DNA from: Lineus longissimus | Lineage: Eukaryota > Nemertea > Pilidiophora > Heteronemertea > Lineidae | Assembly: GCF_910592395.1 (NCBI RefSeq) | Contig: NC_088315.1 | Span: forward strand, 19,572,219 to 19,636,218 | DNA: 64,000 nucleotides | Direction: 5' to 3' | Shown: positions 56,251 through 64,000 of the stretch, one piece after another | Layout of the letters: each line of letters opens with the position of its first letter | Position numbering within the stretch: the first letter of the stretch is position 1 | Position numbers and translations under genes: made by a program | Notes under the pieces: model-generated | What the model was told of the DNA's origin: nothing | Databases searched by the model: none | Seen by the model: the letters and a program-made list of their open reading frames with translations, nothing else

Positions 56251-56684
56251 GATATTAAAGGACAGTGTTGGTTCTTGTTCTTCGATTTGCCGCTAGGGTT
56301 CCGTCGTTGGATGTCAGCAATCTCATCAGCGCCTCTAGTGTCAATACTAGTTACTTAAGTTACCAGATCTATGCATAGCTCGCGATTGCAAATATGATTT
56401 ATCAAAAATATGGATTAATAACATATAAAAATACCGATTGAAAAAGCCATTATGAGAGATATTTGTAGTATTTTTAAAACTAATTTTGAACTTTACCTGG
56501 AAAAAGCAAATCGACGGTTCTAAGTTGACATGTTGCTAACTCTGCCATCAATTAGATTAGCAGTGTTAGTGTATGGGGTTCGTGAGGAGTTTATGTTGAA
56601 AAGTGTGCTAAATTCTTGTTAATAACTTTGTGGATTCTTTGCTATTTTTGAGGATTTACTGATGATTTGACTCAGAAGGGAATT

Positions 56685-56730
56685 ATGTACCGGTTGGTTG
56701 CATTGGTTTTAGTGGCAGGCGTTGCTTTAG
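56685..56730 (+). CDS. Candidate first exon encoding a signal peptide
   Basis: An ATG opens MYRLVALVLVAGVALG, a short basic start followed by a hydrophobic run with small residues at the end, which is the layout of a secretory signal peptide. It is followed at once by a strong donor, TTTAG|GTAAGTTT. This is how first exons of secreted or membrane proteins often look. No downstream exon could be linked, so the gene is unidentified and may extend past the window. Confidence 0.45.
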
Positions 56731-56980
56731 GTAAGTTTACTCTCACTTAAGATTTCTTTCCTTTTCAGAAAGTAAGGAACTGTATAGCCACTAGACTCAC
56801 TATAGGCTAGGCCTGGTATGGACTGTAGCATTGGATTGGTAGTGAGTGGATACTGCTACTGTAGAGGTTCAGCACTACTCTGTCAGCAGGGTCAGGGGCC
56901 GCCCTAGGATAGCTTTATTGTCTAATTTCGGTGGCATTTAGTAATCGTATTGCCTTAATTTTCAGAAGATGCCTACATTA

Positions 56981-57375
56981 GGCCATGGGAATGATTAATC
57001 CTGTTTACCGTCCAAGAGATTTAAAAAGATGATGAGGCTTTTTTTCATTTTTCATTATTCATTATCAGTTTACAGTCTAATTTACTGGTCAAAACACGCG
57101 ATTCAGCAAGTTCCAGTAAATGGAAATCAGGTCGGTCATCAACATGAGGCATTGAAAAAATGTCATTATTATGATGAAGAGCCTACCCTGCCAAGTTTTT
57201 ATTGTGTTTTTCAATCATTTAAGGTAAAGATGAACCACTGGAAAGATTATTTCAATAAAAAAATGATGGCAACAATAAAATAAATAGATTTTTTAAAAAT
57301 AATGAAAATATTTCATGTTCGCTCAGAACCCATGCGGGAGGTGGACGGTAAACAGGATTAATAATTCCCATGGCC
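56981..57375. mobile_element. TIR element (~395 bp) with 33-bp inverted repeats
   Basis: GGCCATGGGAATGATTAATC with CTGTTTACCGTCC at 56981-57013 is mirrored at 57343-57375 with a single mismatch. The AT-rich interior holds a meaningless open frame. It lies just downstream of the signal-peptide exon. Confidence 0.85.
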
Positions 57376-57493
57376 TTAATGATTTTTAAAGGCTCGTTGG
57401 GCTTGGCCCTTCACAGCACTGCCACAGTTTTGTTGAGGTTCTCCATCACATTGGCCTATTTACAAATTCCTCCACAGGCAATAAAAATCAATA

Positions 57494-57702
57494 ACAGTGG
57501 AACCTCCCTTTAGTAGTAGACATCCCTAAGTGGACACCTCTCTATAAGGGACAACCTCCCTAAAAGGGACGAACTCTCTATTAAGGACACTAATTTTGGT
57601 CCAAAATTGGTTGTTTCCATTCAATTTGACCTCTCTAATCAGGACATCTCTCTTTTAAGGACAGCACTTGTCAGTCCTTAATAGAGAGGTTCTATTCTAG
57701 TT
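57494..57702. mobile_element. Palindromic MITE, family A (expanded copy)
   Basis: From ACAGTGGAACCTCCCTTTAG through CTCTATTAAGGACACTAATT to CTTAATAGAGAGGTTCT, with an extra internal duplication of the ACCTCTCTATAAGGGAC block. Confidence 0.75.
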
Positions 57703-60686
57703 ATCAAAGTAATTTGATTTGTGTTGTAGGTTGCAGGGATTTAAATCATGTTTTCGAGTGCTTTAGATTCTCTGTCTGTTGCTGATAAACCTTACCACTG
57801 GCACACTTATCATGTCAGAACGGCTTACATTCTCAGATGGGGTCCATTTCAGTAAAGCCTAGGGCCTTTGACCTTGTTTATTTCAAGTTTAGAATAGGCT
57901 TAGAAAGATACATGTATCGTGACACCTCATATCAGAGGGAATACTCGCATCAGGTGGCCCACAGAATATCCTACTTTTACAAATAATATCAGCTTAAAGG
58001 AATTTCTCATTGAAATAATAAGTTCTCCTCAATTTGGCCAGTTGCTGGCAATAATGCAGCGAAAGACACATGACAACTCTAAACACTCAGCAAACTGGGG
58101 AATTGATTCTCCAAGGTGGAATAGGGGGCCTGATTGCCTAGTAATTTCTGTGTTTTGCATTCTGAAATTGATAAAACATTCCCTGAATATCCATTGGTTA
58201 TTTTCTCCTAAAGCCCCTCCAGATATTCCAAGAAGAAAACTTTTCAAGTTGTTTTTTAATCTCCACTGTAAGTTGTAACACCACATACTGTGACTTGTTA
58301 TTTTCAAAAATAATACCCCACTGGGTGAGAATTTGAAGATGCAAACTTGACGATACCGTCAAGCATTTTGCAAACCTGAGATCCTACTCTTCATAAGGAT
58401 AGGGAGAGATTTTGGTAGAGATGAGTCCCCCAGAAATGACCTGAGAGCCTGGCATTGGGAGTATGTTCGCTGAGTTTCTGGTGGGGAAGTTACTTTTTTC
58501 TCATCTCTGTCTCTGCAACCTCATACTGTGCCTTGGCCAGGTTTGCCACTGCACAAAACCTTTTCACGAAATCCTGCTTTGTAAACACGACTTGTCAATT
58601 ATATCTGACAAAATCAGGTCATGGGTTCATTATTCTGCTTTCCTCAACGATCATTTTTTCCATCAATATCATAATTGCTCCAATTTTCATGCCCTGTAGA
58701 ATCCTGGTCATCCAGTGAGTGTGGCTGTGGAACTAATGTGTATTGTGGAGACTGCATGGCATAAATATTTCTGGTTATTGCTTCTTCATTCGGAAACTCT
58801 GTCCGGCCCCCTCTTATGAACCTGGATCGTGTTTCCGTATGTCCCCATGGATGTCCGCCCCGCAAGCTGTCGGGTGACAGCAAGCCTGGACACTATTGGT
58901 ACCATGTGACAGTGGGCAGTTGGTGCCGCCTGTAACCTGGATCACAGGAAGATAGTCCAGCATTTTCCCAGGATTATCTTCATAGCAAGGGATGTAAAAT
59001 TTGAGGTGCATGTTGGGTGGCTGTGTTCTCCTCAAGGCCATCTGTCAGAACGGCCTTCCCTAATACCTTGGCAGCTTACCACTCTTCCTGGGAAGCTGCC
59101 ACCCCTACAATCTACAAAATGTAACTTGCTCTAGAATTTTGTCAAGGGTTTCTTTTGGGCCACACTACCTTTGTCTTTGAAATTGTTGGCCACCCCACCC
59201 CGTGTTGCACTCTGGCAAAACTTCATGAATAGTTACAAGGGTACCACCCTACCTAGAAAAAGCCCTGTGGAGAACTCTGGCATGGAGCCTCTGAAGTGAT
59301 GAGTGCTGGAACAACTGACTTTGAGACTTAGACCTCAACGCTCAAGGACATTCACAATAGTAGCTTGTATAGGCCTAAGCCAAAATGCTTAGCTTTACGA
59401 ATCCCCAACCATTTAGTGTCTGTCCATCATGATCATGACTATCAAAACAGAAGTGTTGTCACCCAATCACAAAGTCTTGCCTCAAAATAACAATCACCAC
59501 TAGTAAAATGGTATGATGTCCCATTTCTTCAGCCAAAAACCAACAATCCAACAGTAACATACTGTTTTATGCTCACCCGATACCCATTATATCTAAACAC
59601 AGTTTAACCTTTATATGTAGGCCTATGACCGGAGGCTAATTGGTCAGACAGATAGGCCTATTGCTGACACGGAGGAATTAGATGTAGATGAAAGCTTTCT
59701 CGACCTGGAGAGAAGTTGCCATCTTCCGACTGGACACTGCCACCGGACTCTGGACACTGCTGCCCGGACACTGGACACTGCCACCGGACACTGGACACTG
59801 CTTCCCGGACACTGGACACTGCCGCCCGGACACTGGACACTGCCGCCGGACACGAGCTGGACACTGCCGCCCGGACATGAGCTGGACACTGCCGCCTCAA
59901 CAAACATCTAGAAAACTGGACCTGTGTGAATCTGCCACCTGTGAATTAAAGTGGTTTCTCTGAACAGATGCCAGAACACATCCTGGAGGAATATCCTCTG
60001 ATTACCAACTTAGGCACATCTCTCCCAGAAAAGCTATCGGGAACAGAGGCAAATTTGCATCGCACTGCCCGTTCTTGACGACCAATGGTTTCAGGCTTTG
60101 ACCAGTCAAACTCAAAACAGAAGAAGCTCAAGCTAGTTGTTCTTCTGACCAGTGATAATATTAGAATACCTGAAGCCAAGAGGTAGGCTACACGCAAAAT
60201 CTCTAGAACAACAAACCTTGGTAGAGTGAATGAAAATATTTATCGCCATTTCTTGATAATAGCAGTAACATTGATCCTGTTAGAAGGGAGGGTATGATAA
60301 TATTTTGCCCTTTCCCTTCTCAACGTTTCAAAATATTTAACGCACATTCGGACTGATGATTTTATGTGCTTTGTCTTGTTGCGTAATGATGTAACGAGGT
60401 ATTGTGAAGTGGTATGTTTTAAATGCCGTGTTTTTGAAACCTTTTCTGTCAAGACGTTTTCTCAAGTGAAATCGTACGTCCAATAAAAAATGCTTGACAT
60501 TTCTATCAGGATTGAGAGTGTAAAGTCATGCATGCCGGAGATTGTTGGCTCTGTCGTGGGTGATCTTTGCTGACCACCAGAAAATCGAACGTCGTAGTCG
60601 GTTTTTCAAATGATTCCTATAATTCCTCTAATCCACATCGAGAGCAATTTTTGTATGTTATATCAATCAAACGATCAGATCGTTAA
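57703..60686. other. Non-coding or intronic stretch
   Basis: No exon is supported. It contains AT-rich DNA and a GGACACTGCC-type minisatellite at about 59727-59895. If the signal-peptide exon at 56685 is real, this is part of its first intron. Confidence 0.4.
59727..59895. repeat. GGACACTGCC minisatellite
   Basis: Variants of GGACACTGCCGCCC and GGACACTGCCACC repeat about ten times, with two longer units containing GGACATGAGCT or GGACACGAGCT. Open frames on both strands here (for example repeats of RQCPVSG on the minus strand) are by-products of the repeat. Confidence 0.85.
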
Positions 60687-61348
60687 GGCCAGATCATACT
60701 GCCGAGAAGGCCAGATCATACTGCCGAGAAGGCCAGATCATACTGCCGAGAAGGCCAGATCATACTGCCGAGAAGGCCAGATCATACTGCCGAGAAGGCC
60801 AGATCATACTGCCGAGAAGGCCTGATCATACTGCCGAGAAGGCCTGATCATACTGCCGAGAAGGCCAGATCATACTGCCGAGAAGGCCAGATCATACTGC
60901 TGAGAAGGCCTGATCATACTGCTGAGAAGGCCAGATCATACTGCTGAGAAGGCCAGATCATACTGCCGAGATGGCCAGATCATACTGCCGAGAAGGCCAG
61001 ATCATACTGCCAAGAAGACCAGATCATACTGCCGAGAAGGCCAGATCATACTGCCGAGAAGGCCTGATCATACTGCCGAGAAGGCCAGATCATACTGCCG
61101 AGAAGGCCTGATCATACTGCCGAGAAGGCCAGATCATACTGCCGAGAAGGCCTGATCATACTGCCGAGAAGGCCAGATCATACTGCCGAGAAGGCCAGAT
61201 CATACTGCTGAGAAGGCCAGATCATACTGCCGAGAAGGCCTGATCATACTGCCAAGAAGGTCAGATCATACTGCCGAGAAGGCCTGATCATACTGCCGAG
61301 AATGCCAGATCATACTGCCGAGAAGGCCAGATCATACTGCTGAGAAAA
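60687..61348. repeat. 22-bp satellite array, about 30 copies
   Basis: The unit GGCCAGATCATACTGCCGAG plus AA repeats almost without interruption for about 660 bases. Variant positions include CCAGATC/CCTGATC and GCCGAG/GCTGAG/GCCAAG. Because 22 is not a multiple of three, the reading frame shifts with each copy; it cycles through three frames without a stop for a while, which makes a spurious open frame. Confidence 0.95.
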
Positions 61349-64000
61349 GTGTCATTGTCGGTGGTCTGAAGATTTCATTGAAGATTTCATTGTTTATAAT
61401 CAATATACATGTAAACTCAGATAACCTTGAACAGGTTGTCACCAGCTGAAGTGGCAATCAACTCAAATATGTCGCTCACTCTTGGAGCCGGAAAGCGTCA
61501 AAGAAATCATGTCAAGAGGAGAAATTGAAAATACTTGTATCATACTTGTAAATGAAGTGACGATTTAGATAGATGATTCAGGACTCCAAATTTCCCTAAG
61601 CAGCTATGAATAGCCCTCAGGGAATGAACAGTCTTCTTTAGTAGGAAAAGAGCTCGAAACATTCTGGTAACAAGTTGAAGTGGCTGAGGAGACTGCCGAT
61701 AGTTTCTGTGGTCTGATGACTTGGTTGCTTATAATCGATATAAACTCGAGATAACCTTCAGGTTACAGTTGAAGTGGCAAACAACTCAATCATGTCAGTC
61801 ACTCTTGGCATTGGAGCCAGGAAATGACACAGAAATCATGTCAAGGCGGAAATAAAAAGTACTTGTATTTTACTCAAAAGGTGATAGGACCAAAATTAGG
61901 TCAAAGCAGCTCTATAAAAAGCCATTAGCAACATTCGCAGCCATCAAATCACCGATTCTTGTTGCAAGGTCCTGTGATGACCACTACAAACGTGAGATTT
62001 TTGTTGGATGTGATCATTATCACAGATGGTGGTGACAAAAGTCTCTCATCTGCAGGAAACTAAAGGTTGAGAGTGAGAACCTTTGCCCTCAGCAGATCTC
62101 CAGGCATTACTGTGCCGTATGAATCTCTGCGTGGTGTGTTCGACATCTTGGAAATTCCTGCTATATTGACGGGTCTTGAAAGAACGAGAGTGGCTTCCGA
62201 GTAGGACGCTGTCTCATTTGTGTGAGAGGTGAATTCCGGTGGGAGCTGGGTGGATGTGAAAGGTTTGCCTGGTACCGTTTCCCTTGGCTTTCTGGCGTCT
62301 TGCCGACAGGCATGTTTTTGCTGATGAAATGGAGGCGTTTTGTTGTTCATTTGAAAGCGATATACATGTACTCTTGTTACACTGATCTAAGACAATTCAT
62401 TCCTCAAAAATTGACACAAATGCGAAGAATCATGACCAATCGCATTGGACAGCTTGGTGTTTCAGCCAATCAATTGTCTATCCAAATAGAACATGTTGAT
62501 GGACATCGAAAGACTATATACATGTACCTCATGGAGCTTATGACTTGAATATTCAGAAACAGTCTTAGGAGTTAGATCGCTGAAACTGAAGTAGTTGGCT
62601 GACAAAAGTTCCTGGTCATCTCCATGTAAATATAAGGTAAAGAGGTACAGTTATGGACATGGTTTAATTCAATAGCCTGTAGTGTATAAGATAGCTGGAC
62701 ATTTACACTAAGGCTAACTGTCCCACCTTATCATACTCCTTACATTTCCTTTACATATGTGATCAAGCAATCTATTCTAAGCAGTTTTACACTCCATTAA
62801 TTACAAACACAAGCAGCAGTACAATGTACATGTAAACATGTTTTATAATGATAACAAAGCATTGTTATTTTGATGACCTGCACTAATCGAAGCCTTGCAT
62901 TCCAATCACATTCACCAAAACCTTTCAAACTCATCAATATTCAGGCCAATTCGTGTCTGGTAGTTTTTCTCTATACTTGAGGCTGGTTGTGCATGTTGTG
63001 TAGATCTGATCTTCCAAGGCGCCACAGCCTGTTAAGTGACCTGCCAGTGAGATTGAAGATACACTATAAAGACAACTGAAAGCTGATCAAATAAAACCAA
63101 CTTCATTCAGTGATCTCAGTAACTGATTGGACCAACACCCATGGTTGTACATGGTTGTGAGCTGTGATGCACAATTCTAAAACATCTTCATTACAGTGAG
63201 CCGTACATAATATGAGCCCACTGTGCCTCCTTTCGAAATCAGCCATTCTGGTCTGGCAATCATAACTGCTTGGGTTGGTGTAAAATATGATTTGACCACC
63301 ATGGTTAGGCACCAATTGAGCTTAGGCCTGGTGATTCCGTCTTTGGCCAGAGGTAGAGGTCATGCAAGCTATATGTTTCTCACACTGGTCTCACTCTCAT
63401 TTGAAGGGCTGTAAACAGCCAGGAATTTTAGTTCCTTGGAAGCCAAAGTGGTTCATCCAGAAACAGTCCTGGGTTATCCCTGGATCGACCCTACTAGGCC
63501 CTATTGCGTGATAGCCAGCAGTGTTAACCAAGGCTATCAAGCTCCTCATCGTTGAAACCTGCGTATCTACGAGTTGCATTCGCGGGATGGTCTTCATCGA
63601 GATGTTACAGAAACAATCTGGTACAAACGAGGTTTTAACGATCATTACTGAGGCCAATCCCTTAGCAATCAGGGCCTATTTCTTGCCGCAGCAGAGGATG
63701 AAGGCACACATTAAGGTGTTACCTTTACGAAATGAGGCTTTAACAAGTGTTACCTCATTAATCGATAACGGATTCCAGCTTTAGTGAGTGTTACCTTTGC
63801 AAATCATTCCATGTTTCTCATCTCTTACCTTGAGTTCCACACCCTTTCGATACTGTTCTACTTTCAACAAACTCAGTGTTCCTATTCAGAGTCCCCCCTC
63901 CCCACCTCCCGATTGTGATAAAAATCTTTCGGCTCGGATATTTTGAAGAGCTTGTGCATTTCCACGTAACGATCTTCCTACTTGTTATATGGAACTCTAT
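61349..64000. other. Intergenic or intronic stretch, no supported gene
   Basis: Two similar segments (about 61430-61520 and 61745-61845, AGTGGCAATCAACTCAA / AGTGGCAAACAACTCAA, then AGAAATCATGTCAAG) form a local duplication. TATAAAAAGCC at about 61914 resembles a TATA box but has no recognisable downstream gene. A minus-strand frame at 62060-62291 is listed separately. The short frames after 63100 show no domains. Confidence 0.4.
62060..62291 (-). CDS. Weak candidate terminal exon, unidentified
   Basis: On the minus strand an AG at 62292-62293 opens KPRETVPGKPFTSTQLPPEF and onward, including NIAGISKMSNTPRRDSYG, and ends LLRAKVLTLNL with a stop. The composition is protein-like but the polypyrimidine tract is poor and no partner exon was found. 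It could equally be chance. Confidence 0.2.

Noticed and set aside
59644-59963. Open frames on both strands rich in Cys/Pro or Trp/Thr repeats
   Set aside because: They are translations of a GGACACTGCC minisatellite, have no splice context, and change meaning with each repeat length.
60687-61348. Regular short repeats that could suggest a CRISPR array
   Set aside because: Units are head-to-tail with no unique spacers, and the genome is eukaryotic; this is a 22-bp satellite.
61911-61925. TATA box promoter
   Set aside because: A TATAAAAAG match alone is common in AT-rich DNA, and no gene follows on that strand.
62222-62548. A 108-codon plus-strand frame
   Set aside because: Its translation is not protein-like, it has no splice context, and it overlaps a slightly better minus-strand candidate.

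Overview
This window is metazoan nuclear DNA, not bacterial. Its genes are split into many short exons with GT..AG introns of about 100 to 1,500 bases, AATAAA signals follow the stop codons, and the introns are full of short foldback transposons, tRNA-like SINEs and minisatellites. The recognised proteins match bilaterian families. The repeat style suggests a marine invertebrate, deuterostome or lophotrochozoan, but I cannot name the taxon.

Layout. 1-2.58 kb: repeats and the upstream region of the first gene. 2.58-9.11 kb (+): a complete 13-exon ZDHHC17/HIP14-type ankyrin-repeat palmitoyltransferase of 645 aa. 9.1-11.8 kb: its 3' UTR and intergenic DNA. 11.9-24.6 kb: a repeat-dominated region holding two copies of one interspersed unit, each broken by a different insertion (a G-rich TIR element in one, a 5'-truncated LINE in the other), plus scattered exons of unidentified genes on both strands. 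27.35-32.31 kb (-): a complete beta-1,4-galactosyltransferase gene, 406 aa, with two homologous candidate versions of exon 4. 33.06-41.03 kb (+): a complete kinesin-8 (KIF18-type) gene, about 1,159 aa, head-to-head with the galactosyltransferase. 42.04-53.17 kb (-): CSTPP1 (C11orf49), a centriolar-satellite regulator of tubulin polyglutamylation, tail-to-tail with the kinesin, with two possible last exons. 54.4-56.3 kb (+): the 3' end of an unidentified gene. 56.68 kb (+): a signal-peptide first exon. 57-64 kb: mostly intron or intergenic DNA with foldback elements and a 22-bp satellite.

Exon structures for the four recognised genes were built by hand. Codon phases agree across every junction I list, and three of the four coding sequences close exactly from start to stop; the first exon of CSTPP1 was not found. 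The most interesting observation is the tandem duplication of the galactosyltransferase exon that carries the donor-site and WGWGxEDDD catalytic segment. Both copies are 123 nt, have identical phases and intact splice sites, and differ mainly in an 11-residue stretch. This suggests that one gene makes two enzymes by mutually exclusive splicing.
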